DNA of 64,000 bases from Ursus arctos (GCF_023065955.2 NW_026622997.1:11518001-11582000), one strand, 5' to 3'; shown: positions 46,701-57,944, counted from the first letter of the stretch. The notes: generated from the sequence alone by a model not told the origin. Numbers and translations: made by a program.

Positions 46701-46930
46701 GAGAGAGGCTAGCGGTGAAGTCAAACTGAGAAGATGCCCCATTTTTTTTAGCCTCCATATGTGTCCAAGAGTGGGATCTTTTGGCTTCCATATGTCATTA
46801 CTGACTTAATAGCTATTGTGTGTAATATCCTCTTAATTAACTTCTACTTAGGCAAATAATAAATAATCTCCCTTTCTGTAGGACTCATTCGTCTCAAAAA
46901 TAATTTCCCCTCTTCCTTAAGGTAGTAAGA
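43796..46930. other. Unique, repeat-poor stretch
   Basis: About 3.1 kb. It holds a CT-rich tract at 44458-44512 and a small antisense MIR piece at 44860-44965 ('ttcatttaactgagaaactgaggtacagagagatgaagg'). 45170-45480 is somewhat richer in CpG. Many short frames on both strands lack domains. I see no exon I can defend. Confidence 0.45.
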
Positions 46931-46945
46931 TCTAAAGAAGTCTTT

Positions 46946-47014
46946 TCTGTTAACTGAAAGGTTGGTGGTTCGATCCCACCCAGGGACGCTTGTGTTTCAG
47001 GGAAAGTTGGCCTT
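46946..47014 (+). pseudogene. Retro-inserted 3' half of tRNA-Asn(GTT)
   Basis: 46947-46988 (42 nt) matches the canonical mammalian tRNA-Asn from the anticodon loop (GTT anticodon inside ctGTTaa) through the variable loop, T arm (ggttcgatccc) and acceptor 3' strand (cagggacg), with about two differences. The 5' half (acceptor 5' strand, D arm) is absent. 46989-47014 looks like an unprocessed 3' trailer ending in T's. A perfect 13-bp direct repeat, taaagaagtcttt, at 46933-46945 and 47015-47027 flanks the unit. It therefore arrived by target-primed insertion and is not a decayed tRNA gene. With the A box missing it should not be transcribed as a tRNA. Confidence 0.85.
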
Positions 47015-47029
47015 TAAAGAAGTCTTTCA

Positions 47030-47370
47030 ATAGCTCCCCTTTTTTGATGACTGTCTCTAGAAGGGAAAAGTTAGAAAGACCAGAATAATTAGGTTAAGTC
47101 ATAACTAGCCCAGTGCCATCTGTGCGTTGAATGAGCGGGTGATCTTGGTAACGGTTAAGCCACTTACTAAACTAGTACTCACTGGGAAGCGATAAAGGAA
47201 CAAGTGACTAATGATGGATGGTCTAAGGAAACAGCTGTCATTATTTGGGTTCAGTTTACACAATTCTCACCTTTCCAAAGATAAGAATAGGCAGGTGCTT
47301 AAGTCATTAGACCCTAGAGCTGGTGAGGAGGCCCCACAGGGGTCCAAGCTCCTCTCGGAAGACTGAGTGA
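47030..47370. other. Unassigned sequence
   Basis: Nothing recognised. Confidence 0.4.
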
Positions 47371-47590
47371 GTAGTCTGTGCTGGTGGAGGATTTAGAGTC
47401 AGACCTAGGTTCAAATCCTCACACCGTCGCTTACCGGAGGCATGACCTTAGGTAAACATAACCTCTTTCAGCATCAAATTCCTCATCCGTCAAATGGAAG
47501 AATAATAGTATTCGCCTCCATAGTGTTGTTGTGAAGATTAGCAAAACATGCCAGGTGCAAAATAAGGGCTTAATCAGCAGCAAATAATGA
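47370..47590 (+). mobile_element. MIR
   Basis: Good sense MIR: 'gtggaggatttagagtcagacctaggttcaaatcctcacaccgtcgcttaccgg', 'cctcatccgtcaaatggaagaataatagtattcgcctccatagtgttgttgtgaagatt'. Confidence 0.85.
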
Positions 47591-50100
47591 TTGGAGAACA
47601 AATAAAATGAAGAGGATTTGTTAATAAACATGAGACTTCCAACTAATCCTACCTCCAATTATGATTTGGACGCTTACTGTGTCATCCTTCACCCTGAACC
47701 CCACTCAGCAATGATGCCATCTGCTTGCTTGCTTGTGGTAATAATCCAAGACTAACATCCCTTAAAAAAAAAAAAAAAAAAACACCCTGCTGAAAGGTGA
47801 GTGTATAGAGAGCAAGCAGAGAAACTTCGAGAATAAAAATTCACTCTGTATTAAGAGCCTTCTGAGACATTCTGAACAACATTTGCATTCCTGACAAGGT
47901 TCACCCAATTTTAAGTTTCTACTACTGTAAAAAGTTCCTGCAGAGATCTCTATCCTGGATATTTCAGGCCTGATAGTATGCATAGATCGGGAAAAGTCCT
48001 CTTGGCTCGGAGCGCCAGAGTGAGTACATTAAGTATAAAAAGTGGCGCAGAAGGTATGCCTAGAACTTCCAGTTCTGAGCGCCAATGATAAACCCATGAG
48101 TGCATTGAATTACCCCTGGAACCATTTTATCTCCTGTGGGATATACTATATAATGAAACAAAGAAATTAGTATGTGCTTCATAGAATAAGGCTAAAGGGA
48201 GAGAGAATGTGCTTTACCAAATATACGAACGAGAGCTTCTCACCTCACCTAGAGAGCTGGTTCTTGGCTTTTGTACTGCCCCCCCCTACGTAAGAGCATA
48301 GCTCTATTTTTGGTACTCATTGATGTAAAACATACATAAGTACGGGATGATAGTATAAATTCAGAAAAGCTTTTCAATGCATTTGCAGCTTATTTGTGAA
48401 TGACAAACACGGGCATTTGGACCGGCTGCATTTCTATGCCAGTGATTTTATTATTCGATCTACAGAAATTGTTGATGCACTAAAGCGTCTCTGACCCCTT
48501 GCAATAACTCAGTGCCCCCGAGGGCGTATTCAGCCACCAACTGGGGCCACAGACTCGGAGCACAAACATGATGGGAAGGCAGGAAGGGATGCTCAACATA
48601 TCCTGAAAGTTTTTCTGCAATTCAAACAAGGTGAGAGAAAACTGCTTTCCCCTAAACCGCGGACCGTAAGAAGTTACTCTCATTTGGAAACTAGTTTCAT
48701 CTCTATGTGCTTGGAAATCCCACCCATGTTACAGTTTCCCAGCTCCCTACAAAACAATAAGTATTGCCAATAAAATATTTATTGAATGATAATGATCTTG
48801 CTTATAACCTCCATGGTGTCTATCCCTTTAACCACATTCATGGTGTTGTCTTCGTGATATTTTGATAGTTTCCAGATGCAGGTACACCTTATATGAATAG
48901 AAAGAGGGGGAAAAAAACCCCAAAGTCACTTAAAAATAGAACCAGAATTGTAGCTACCACATGTGTTTTAAATATATTACCCACACAATTAAGAATACAG
49001 TATTATAAACCAGCTCTATAAATCTTATAATAAAAACAGTAACACACCAACTCTTCTTAGCCACAAAGAGGCCCTTAATACTATTATTGATTCCATGATA
49101 ATGTGGCTTTGGGATTGGCTTAATATTTTGTAGTAAGAATGTTAGCTAGCTGAGATAAATCGTAACACATCCCCTTGCGTGTACCTAAAATGGGGGGGGG
49201 GGGATCTTGTTGCAAGGCAGAAGCAAGCTCAGCATGAGCCTGCCTTCAGTATTCCTGCAAATCCTTTGGCTTTTTACTACCATTTAAAAGTGCTAAGAAA
49301 ATTTAATTTTCAGACAGGGCCTCAGGCATTGTTCTGTAGACAACACAATTGAGATCTTTTGCCTTCAACTTCAGACCTAAACTAATCCAGGAAGAGTGAG
49401 GAAAGGTCTGTGTTGGTGTGAATACAATTTGTAAATTATAAGGTGCTAGCCTATGCAAATGTCAGCAATTAAAATTACTGATTACACTTCTCCCTGACCT
49501 TGACTCAACCGGTCAGAAAAAATAACTTTCTGAAACTTCCAACAAGAAGGTATTTCAACATTATGAAGAGACTTTTTTCCCTGGGAATATGCAGAAGTAG
49601 CGATAAGAGAATAACAAACTCTCGTAAGTATGGCAATTTATGTCATTTACGATCTTCATTCCCCTCCCCCCCGCCCCTGAAAAAAAAATTGGATTATTTT
49701 AGTACCAGACACTATATAATTTCAGTGCAAATATTTCACTAGATATGTCAAAGACATGAGAATTCCTTTTCAAAAACAGCATTAATCCCAAGTCTACTTA
49801 CACTTAAGCCAGTGACAATGATTCCTTAATAGTCTCTAATAAGTAAGTGTTCAAATTTCCCCCAAATGTCCCATATTTATTTTTTATCAAATCTATCTTC
49901 AACTTTTAAGGATAGTGGCTGTTTTTAAGGAACTCAGCTGAAATCCCCTTACAGTTCCTCTTAGAAATATTTCTTTAAATAAGTGCTTAGTCATGGGGCA
50001 TTTTATCACCGATTCAACAATCGCCCTAGGCCTTTACGGAGATGGGCCCACACCGCTCCACGGTAGAAAGCCTGCTGAGGCTTTCTTCAGTCTTTTCCCG
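47591..50100. other. Unique, AT-rich sequence
   Basis: 2.5 kb without recognised repeats. An A-run lies at 47764-47782 and a 12-G run at 49192-49203. No exon is supported. Confidence 0.45.
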
Positions 50101-50109
50101 TAGGGCAGC

Positions 50110-50280
50110 ACTTCACAGTGCAAAGAGCTGAGAGTCAACAAACCTGAATTCTAATCTCCATTCGGTCATTAGATAACTGTATAACCTTGAGCAAATCCAT
50201 TTTCTTCTCTGTGTCTCAGTTTCCAGGCCTGTAGAATGAAAGGGGTCGGCCTGGGTCATCTCTACATTTCCTTTGGTTCT
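50110..50280 (+). mobile_element. MIR
   Basis: Sense MIR: 'gagctgagagtcaacaaacctgaattctaatctcc', 'aactgtataaccttgagcaaatcc', 'ctgtgtctcagtttcc'. Confidence 0.75.
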
Positions 50281-50379
50281 TAGGTTCAATATGTTTGATT
50301 TTATGTTTAATTAATTTCAAGTACTATATCTTCATGATGTTATCTGCAAAGATGGGAGCAGGTCTATTAGAGAAGAGAG

Positions 50380-50605
50380 CAGAGTATCTGAAATCATCAG
50401 ACCTGTCAAATCCTGACTTGCGTTCCCTTGGGTAAGTCGTTAACCTTTCTAAGCCTCAATGTCAAATTGTATTACAATGATTTATCGTACTTACCCACCT
50501 CACCTACCAGACGCAAACTTCTTCGGAGCAGGATGTTATGTTTGTCTATCACCAGAGCCTAGTGTCTAGAACCTGGTACTTGATACCGTGATACAGTGAA
50601 TATTG
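50380..50605 (+). mobile_element. MIR-like and L2-like remnants
   Basis: 'gcgttcccttgggtaagtcgttaacctttctaagcctcaatgtc' recalls MIR. 'cttcttcggagcaggatgttatgtttgtctatcaccagagcctagtgtctagaacctggtac' recalls the L2 3' end. Confidence 0.5.
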
Positions 50606-50735
50606 TACATTTTATTCACTTATTATAAAAATCCGACCTTGCCTGTGACCTTTGGTAAGAGATGATTTTTTTTTTTTTGCTATGCTAAATTTCATCTCTT
50701 TGTAAACTGTTATATGCTTGCTTGCTTCTTCTCCT

Positions 50736-50919
50736 GTTTTATTTTATGTTTGAGAGAGAGATCGGGGAAGCAGGGCAGAGGTAGAGGGAGAGAATCTTAA
50801 GCAGGTCCACGCCCAGGGTGGAGCCCAATGCAGGGCTTGATTTTAGGAGCCTGAGATCATGATCTGAGCCTAAATTAAGAGTGGGACATGTAACCCACTG
50901 AGCCACCCAGGTGCTCCTC
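50736..50919 (-). mobile_element. can-SINE, old copy
   Basis: 'gcctgagatcatgatctgagcctaaattaagagtgggacatgtaacccactgagccacccagg' at the right, GA-rich centre, diverged left end. Confidence 0.9.
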
Positions 50920-50968
50920 CTTTTTTTTTAAAGTATACTTCTCTATGCTCAGCACCATTTTTATTTTT

Positions 50969-51175
50969 TTCTTTTCTTTTTTTTTTTTAAAGATTTTATT
51001 TATTTATTTGACAGAGATAGAGACAGCCAGCGAGAGAGGGAACACAGCAGGGGGAGTGGGAGAGGAAGAAGCAGGCTCATAGGAGAGGAGCCTGATGTGG
51101 GGCTCGATCCCATAACGCCGGGATCACGCCCTTAGGCGAAGGCAGACGCTTAACTGCTGTGCCACCCAGGCGCCC
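50969..51175 (-). mobile_element. can-SINE, panda/bear subtype
   Basis: Inverted copy with a long T-run on the left and 'gctgtgccacccaggcgccc' at the right. TSD ccatttttattttt at 50955-50968 and 51176-51189. Confidence 0.95.
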
Positions 51176-51189
51176 CCATTTTTATTTTT

Positions 51190-52630
51190 CTATAATGAGT
51201 TTTGCGGTCATTCTTTGGAGTCGTTGCTTAGTAGCTTAGTGCCAATTTAATAAAGCATTTTTATCAACTTCTACAAATCAAAATAATACAGGAGATAGTG
51301 TAACAGCAACATTATATATCAGATACATGAATTTTCTGATGAACGGAATGTTTACTGGGACTAGTTCCCTAAAAATGATCCTGATTCAGTTTCTAATAGA
51401 GCCGAATGGGAACAGCTGTGAATATTTCCTCAAATGGTCTCTCTCTTTTGTGTAAAGACACTGAATTTAGTTTATCATTTCATGACCCCCAATCACACTC
51501 AGGTACTATTTTGAAATGTGAACATTTTCCTTAACCGTGTTCAAATCTGGTGCAACTGTTAGAGCAGCATTTCCTGAAAGGAATACTAATCCTGAACATT
51601 CATGCTCACAAAAACCAGTGACTGGACAGACACATTTAGGAAAGCCTGCATACCATCACTTCTTGGCGATTCACAAACCCCTTAGCACACAGAAGATTCT
51701 GGAAAGTCTTGCCAAAAAGCTATTTGTTGCATTTCTTTGTTGTATAACAAACTTGTTCATCTCAGCATTTTTCAAACTTCCTTATTCCATGTACCACTAA
51801 GAAAGAAAACTAGGACTCAAAGCTAAGATGCCATCAAATACGACATCAGAGATGTTAAAACTCAAAAACGTGCATCTTAGGAGAGGAGGTGTGGTAATAG
51901 GACCACAGAACCTTTTGTCAGACATCACCTACCGCCTCCTGAGGACCTAGCGTTCTCTGGAACAACACTCTGGACGCCTATGCTCTAGCCCAGAGCGTTC
52001 ACAATTATTTCAGAGGAAGCAGGTAAAAGACTATGCTTTCCTATTAAGAAGTAAAAGAATAAGAACTTTGAAGTTAAAAAAAAAAAAAAAGGAAATACCG
52101 GTCACCCGTTTTAAGTGTGAACCAGACCTTGTTCAGTTAAAAATTGCTAGGTCCGCATCAGCATGTTAACTGTCCAGCTGTCCTCAATAAGCATGTAAAT
52201 CTCTTTAAATTAAGATGGCATGTAATTAAATCATTCAGCCTGTTGACGGGCTTCTCCACACAGGTAGTTTACTTTCACTTGAAGTAACCCATTTACCTCT
52301 GCAGAGCCCCACACCCTGAAGTGACTCAACTTCATAACACCACCATTAAAATCTCTAGCCCTTTACAGGCTAGGCTAGGGCGTAAAGCATCAGTAACTCT
52401 CCAGTGAGTCAGATGAAGTATGGGAGTGCTGGGGGAAGGTTGGAGGGCCTCGTAAATCTGCTTCCAGGGGAAGGGTGCGGTGCGTGGCCAGGGCTCCTCG
52501 GGCTCCCCTCTGCACCAGTGCACAGGCCTGGCCCAAGCCACCCGCGCACATCCTTCTCCATCTTGCCAATCTGAGCAAGACTCCTTCAGGGACAGCGTGT
52601 CCCTCCCCAGGCTGGCCCAGGTTCCCCATC
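51190..52630. other. Sequence bordering the CpG island
   Basis: AT-rich, with no clear repeat. The 87-codon frame at 51537-51800 has no domain. 52140-52240 is strikingly AT-rich, with several TAAT/ATTA cores, and ends about 400 bp before the CpG island. It could be a proximal regulatory segment, but I have no conservation data. Confidence 0.4.
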
Positions 52631-52899
52631 TTCCCCGCACGCCTAAGTTCAGCCCCTCGGACGCTTCCGAACGTCTGAACTGCGCGAATCCAGCTTTCTG
52701 GACGCGAATCTGGGGGTTTCCCCGGGCTCTCCGGGCTGGCAGCACCGGCCAGGGCCTCGCGCCGTCCTTCGGGCCGGAACAAACAGCCCATGACCCCGGG
52801 AGGCCCGGGTCACCTTCACACTCGCCTCCGCCCCGCACCTCCCCCGGGGCCGGGGCCTGCCTCCCGCGGCGGCGCCCCCCTCGCCCAGCCCGGAGCCGC

Positions 52900-52921
52900 G
52901 GGGGGGGGGGGGCTGGGGGGG
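52900..52921. repeat. G-run pair inside the CpG island
   Basis: Thirteen G, then CT, then seven G on the plus strand. A strong G-quadruplex candidate and likely sequencing trouble spot. Confidence 0.85.
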
Positions 52922-53014
52922 ACTTGTACGGGCTCCGCCGCGCTTCGCAGGGCGCCGCATCCGCCGCCGGGATGCTGGCAGCCGGGGGACGGCCTCGCGC
53001 GGCCCTCTCCTTAC

Positions 53015-53036
53015 TTATCCACCCGGCAGTTTCCAT
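53015..53036 (-). CDS. Candidate short first coding exon (minus strand), speculative
   Basis: Minus-strand ATG at 53036-53034 lies in a strong Kozak context (gagccATGG: G at -3, G at +4). Twenty-two nt later, at 53014, a good donor AA|GTAAGG begins, giving M-E-T-A-G-W-I plus one base. An upstream ATG at 53050-53048 (ATGGCGGCGG, also YY1-like) opens an 11-codon frame that ends at a stop before the donor. It could be an upstream ORF. Location in the CpG island fits a promoter-proximal exon. I do not recognise the protein start, and no downstream exon was found, so this is a hypothesis only. Confidence 0.2.
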
Positions 53037-54185
53037 GGCTCCGCCGCCATCCTCCGCCCCTTCCTCGAGCAGAGCCCGGCGGCGGGCACGGGCCCGGCCC
53101 GGAGGGAGCCGCGGGGGGGGGCGGGTGCGGCGCGGAGCCCCGGGGTCCCGGGGCGGGGGCCGCGCGTCGTTCCCAAGCCCCGGGGGCACGCAGGGGCGCA
53201 CCCCAGTCCTACCCCCCGGGCAGCTGTGCCACTTCCGCGGGCCCGGCCCGCCACCCCCGCACTCGCCCGCACTCCAGGTCTGTTCCCCACCGGGCCAGGC
53301 GCCGGGGCCCCCGAGCGCAGCGCAGCCCCCGGCCCGGCCGGTTGGCGCGGGGGAGGGGCGCGGCGCAGGCAAAGTTGCTGAGTTGCCTTGCACGCTCAGA
53401 AGTTGCAGCTGAGACGGCAGCTTCCCGCCCCCTTCCTGGACTCGGCGGCTCGGAACACACACCCACCCGTCACCACCCGCTACCTGCCCTCGCCCCTGCG
53501 GCCCCGGCCCGGACTCGGCAGCATCCCCTCCCGGCGCCCGCGAGGAGCCCAGGTTTCCAGCGGAGTCGGGCTGGGGGCGGGCGCACCCCACCTCCCCGCT
53601 CGTCCGGGGGTTGGGGGGGCAGGGAGGAGGGCGGGTAGGCTCCCCTCCACCCAGTCGCCGCGCGGCCGTGGTGCTTTTGCACTTTGCAAAGCTGAGAAGC
53701 CGGGCAGGCGTCGCCCACCGGCCCCCGCCAACCCGGCGGGGTTTGAGGAACGTGCACCGGGCAGCGTTCGCATCCCCTCCCGCAGGGGGGCTTTGCCTGG
53801 GCGGCGGGAGGGGCTCCGCTGGGGGCTGAGGTCGCCAACAGGTGCTCGCGAGCCCATGTGACCAGGGAGGGGCCGCGCAGGGGAAGCCGGGGGTGGGGGC
53901 GGGGGCGGGCTCCCTCCGGGTCCCCCGCAAAGCCCGACGCCGGGTGCACCCCGCCCGCGGCGGCTTAGGGAGGGCTCGAGGGTGGCTCTGCGGAGCGCCG
54001 GTACCCTCGCGGCCTGCCCGGGCGGCGGGCGGGGGGAGGAGGAGGAGGAGCAGGAGGGGAAGGGAGGGATGCGAAAGTGGGTCAGGAATGTAACTGGACG
54101 CTGCGCACCCCCACGCAGAGCCCCCCCTCCCGCGTTGCCGGCAGAGGCGGCCAGCGCCAGCCTTGGAAAGCGAGTCTTTTGCTGT

Positions 54186-55770
54186 TGTGGTTCCCCAGCA
54201 TTATCGGTGGACGGTTACCAGGGGATCCCGAGGGATGTGTTTCCCTGTGACCCTCTGGGAAGAAAAACTTAGTTGCCTCAGTAACCGAGTTTTGCTTGGA
54301 TGCAATGATGCAATGAATGTTCTAGGTGAGCCTTACCAGGACGAGGAGGCTGCGGTGGCACTAGGGGGTGGATTAACTTTTATTATTACTGAACCAAGGC
54401 GTGAAAGGAAAGCTGGGGACGCGGTGGGTTTTTGCCCTGCTTCGTGTTTGTTTTTTACTGTTTCAGAGGCCATAAATTAGACGTCTTTGCGTTAGAGTTG
54501 GAGTCTCCCAGATGCAGGCCCCGGCTGCCATAAATTTACCGAAGTTCTTAACAGACGCTGACTTAGTTGATACAAAGGTTTGAAGCTGATACCCTAGAGT
54601 TGGAAGGACTAGAGGACAGTGACAGTTTTGTATTTGGGGAAGGCTTGAGAAGCAAACATGAAAAGGCCTTTATTAAAAGGAGAAGAAGAAGAAAAACCCC
54701 AAAAACCCAGCCCTTCTCAAAGCAGAAGCAGTGAGAGCAGCCCAGCTGGTTCCCTCCTGAGCCCAGTGGCACCTCACACCCCAAGCATGTGATTAGGGGA
54801 GGGAGGGATCCAGATTTGAAAGTGATGGGCTTTGGGTTTGAATGCTGGTGACCCAGGCAGAGTCAAGGAAAAAAATCATAATGAGAGAAGAGACTGCAAA
54901 AAGAAGTTAGCGTCGTGCACTAGGCAGCTCAAAGCTCCCCGTGAGCACCCTTCCTGAGTTTTGTCCCATTTTTCCTTCTGGTTTTGTTCAGGGGACCTTA
55001 GTCAGAGGATGGGACAGGGCTGTAGGAGCAAGGCCCCAAAACCTTAATGCCACAAGCTCAGAAAAAAATGTTCAGTTGCTGTAGTTTTATTCAGAAGCAA
55101 AACAGGGGTGTGTTATCCTTTAAAGAGACCTTAAGAGCCACCTGAAAATCTGACTTAGGATTTAATGTAAATTTCTGTTTCTAGGGCAACCCAAGATGAA
55201 GGGACCTAAATTTAGATTGTAGTCTGCATTAAAGAGTGTATATTCATAGAAAGCAAAAACTGGTAGTTTTTGTAAATTGAATCATATTCTAAATATGTAA
55301 AAGAAGAGGTTATTTTGTAGTGAAAACCTTGCTGGACATCTAACCATCCCCAGGTTATTTATCTCACTAGTAAAATGGGAATAATAATCATTAATAGTAA
55401 TAGTTGGTCTTCTTTGGGTTGGGAGACTTGGACATTTTACATTACTTTCTGGATAGAGGAACTCATGTTCCCCTGGTGAAAGTCTTCATTCTTTCTTACA
55501 GTGTTGGCCTAAACTGTAGACCAACTACATTGGAAGCTGACAAGCCCCTTACATCAAAATCTCTTGCACTCTGAGTGTAAAGGGCAGAATTACACAATAG
55601 TTTTCTGGAAACTTGAAAAAAAAATGAACACTTTCGTGATCTTAGATTTTTGTCACTTTGTTAAGGGGCACGGTTTCCTTCTGTGTGAGATTATTAGACT
55701 TTAAAGCCTTGCTTCAAACCAGGATTGTTGCTATAGAAATGAATTGAACATTTAAGTAAAAAATGAAGTG
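54186..55770. other. Downstream edge of the CpG island and unique sequence
   Basis: CpG density falls quickly. An exact TGATGCAAT (C/EBP-ATF composite-like) lies at 54306-54314, followed by CTAG|GTGAGC at 54322-54331, a possible plus-strand donor. On the other strand CCTG|GTAAGG can be read across about 54331-54340. The remainder to 55770 is unique, without a recognised exon. Confidence 0.4.
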
Positions 55771-55773
55771 GCA

Positions 55774-55968
55774 GGGGCGTCTGGATGGTTCAGTAGGTTA
55801 AGCCTCTGATTTTGGCTCAGGTCATGATCTCAGGGTCCTGACATCGAGCCCTGCATCGGGCTCCCTGCTCACTGGGAGTCTGCTTCTCCCTCTCCTCCCC
55901 GCTCATTCTCTCGCTATCTCTGTCTCTCTCTGTCAAGTAAATAAATACAATCTGAAACAAATACAAAC
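55774..55968 (+). mobile_element. can-SINE
   Basis: Full copy from 'gcgtctggatggttcagtagg' to the 'aaacaaatacaaac' tail. Perfect 16-bp TSD aaaaaatgaagtggca at 55758-55773 and 55969-55984. Confidence 0.96.
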
Positions 55969-55984
55969 AAAAAATGAAGTGGCA

Positions 55985-56550
55985 CACTTCCCTATCCCCC
56001 CCACCCCCAAATTTCATCTGAGTTCACGAAACATTTATATGCAGGGTGGTCTTCATTTTAGTTGTAACTCAGGTTTACAAAGCAATTTAAATGAAGGAGT
56101 GAATATCTGTTAAGGAAGGATTAACAATAGGATCCTTAGTGTTGTGAATTGTCCTTGTATATTTCGAACATTTGTTACATAAATTTGGGGGCACTTTTCA
56201 AGAAATCATCTATGTGTAGCAGTTTCTCACAGAGATTATTTGGGGCCATGCATTTGTAACTGTGTACTCACCGCCACCCCCCAAATGTTTTTTTGAATGA
56301 ACATATGCTTTAAACATTTTCACTACTTTGTGTATAGAACTGTATGAAGCACTGTGGAGATTACACAGAAGCATATTCATGCTCCTTAAAGAGTCAGATC
56401 TGTGGTTGAGTTGGAGGCTACAGCTGTATGACAAATACAAGAAATTTAACTGTTCAGAAGTTAAGTAAAAATATGTGCATATATGCCTAAGAAGAGATGA
56501 TGGATTCATAGATGAAAGGTACTAGGAGCTGAGAAATGGAATGAGAGATT
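55985..56550. other. Unassigned AT-rich sequence
   Basis: Nothing recognised. Confidence 0.4.
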
Positions 56551-56563
56551 AAACATTTTTTTT

Positions 56564-56715
56564 CGGGGTGCCTCAGTCGGTTAAGCATCTGCGTTCAGCT
56601 CAGGTCATGATCCCATGGTTGCCCGCTTCTCCCTCTCCCTCTGCCACTTCCCTTACTTGTGCTCTCTCGCTGTCAAATAAATTTAAAAATTTTTTTAAAT
56701 AAATAAATAACAAGT
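56564..56715 (+). mobile_element. can-SINE, shortened
   Basis: Head is trimmed ('ggggtgcctcagtcggttaagc' lacks the usual 'gggtggc'), as is the central body. TSD aacatttttt-type at about 56552-56563 and 56716-56727. Confidence 0.9.
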
Positions 56716-56727
56716 AACATTTTTTCT

Positions 56728-57000
56728 TTTATTTATTCTCCAAAATGTTAGCAGTGAACGTAAATTGCTTCTCTCTCTAAGAATGAAGGTTTGATCCTTT
56801 TAGGCAGGTGTCTGGCAACCCAGACAGCCAGTATATGATTGACTATCAGTGAGAGGTCAGTCTTAAAGGGCCCCAGGAGCTTCCAGGGGGTCAGAGAGCA
56901 GAGGGTGTGAGGGACAGTGAAAGGGAGAGGTCACACCCTTGCTTAGGAAGGGCTCAGATGTTGCAGGGTGCTGGGTGTGTTCTGGGAGGGGTAGCCGTCA
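56728..57000. other. Unassigned G-rich sequence
   Basis: No feature recognised. Confidence 0.35.
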
Positions 57001-57765
57001 GGTGGCAGCCATCAGAAAGTTCTCCAGAGGGAGTTGGTAGCACTTGAACTTAGGCCTTCAAGGATGTAGATGATTTTTATAGCTAGGAAGAAAAAGTGGT
57101 AGAAATGAGATAAGCCAAGAGGCAGGAAGTCACAGGGCACATTCGGGGAATTTGAATAGATCAGCTTTGCTACCGGAGATGGATCAAATGTGAAATTTGT
57201 CATTTGACTGATAGGTGAGGGACAGACCAGTTAGGGACCATGAATGCCTGGCCCAGGTTGGTGGAAGGCCTTTATCTGCAGGTAATGGGAAATTATGACA
57301 GGATTTTGAGTAAGGGAAATGCAGGGTGACAACTGCATTTGGGGAAGGTTAGATTGGAGTGGGGGTTAGGGACCATGAGTGGCTATTGTAGGGGTCTAAG
57401 GGGGCTGGACCAGTAGAGTATTGATGGAAATTGGTTGGAAGGCAATGCTTTTTGAGTTGCTATAAAGGGAAAATTGATAATATTTAATAGTACGTGGACG
57501 TGGAGGGCAGTGGATAAGAATTTAAATCTAGAAGCTGTGAGAAGATGGTACTATGAGCAGAAATTGGAACAGGAAGCCAGTGTTCAAGGTAAATTGAAGA
57601 GTTGATTTGAGAAATGGAATTCGAAGCTGTGATTGGCAGTTGAGTTCGGGGAAAATGGATGAATCTTGGCTGGAGGTGGAGATGTGAGTCATCCACGTAG
57701 AAGTAGGTGATTATTGGCCAGAGGTGCGGAATGAACTCCTCAGTTTGAACTTGGTGGCAAAAGGA
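57000..57765 (-). mobile_element. L2 (LINE2) 3' portion, antisense
   Basis: 'ttgaacttaggccttcaaggatg', 'ggtggaaggcctttatctgcaggtaatgggaaattatgacaggattttg', 'ggctattgtaggggtc' and 'ggtggagatgtgagtcatccacg' follow the antisense L2 order from 3' UTR into the ORF. The 119-codon minus frame at 57484-57843 is part of this decayed L2 and is not a gene. Confidence 0.75.
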
Positions 57766-57944
57766 CCAGCGTGAGGGAACATTCACAGTTAGAATTTTTA
57801 TGTGTATAAAAAAACATATAAACACATATATATGATTTTTCAAAATTCTCCTCCTTCCTCATAAACCACAACAAAGTGATCCTTCCTTGGGCTCTAGTTA
57901 GAGCCCATCTACTGATCCAGCCCTGTTCTAGCCCAAGTGGTTTC

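Larger units (their letters stand above)
52640..54185. promoter_or_regulatory. CpG island, probable promoter and first exon
   Basis: About 1.5 kb of very high G+C with dense CpG, in sharp contrast to the AT-rich flanks and free of SINEs. It contains GC boxes (for example gggggcgggtgcgg at about 53115 and the repeated gggggcggg near 53890-53910). It also has a YY1-like ATGGCGGC on the minus strand at 53043-53050, and no TATA box that I can see. Such islands normally mark promoters. Long open frames on both strands (532 codons minus, 310 and 282 plus) reflect the rarity of A/T-rich stop codons here. They are low in complexity (P, G, A, R) and cannot all be real. The gene is not identified. Confidence 0.85.

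Noticed and set aside
46947..46988. Functional tRNA-Asn gene
   Set aside because: Only the 3' half exists. A box, D arm and acceptor 5' strand are missing, and flanking direct repeats mark an insertion.
52480..53638. Plus-strand frames of 310 and 282 codons in the CpG island
   Set aside because: They overlap each other in different phases and have the same low-complexity composition; no recognisable protein.
52332..53930. 532-codon open frame on the minus strand
   Set aside because: It runs through the CpG island and is almost only P, G, A, R and S. Frames of 310 and 282 codons are open on the other strand in the same place. Lack of stops follows from extreme GC content. The frame continues past the island into non-GC DNA without any domain.
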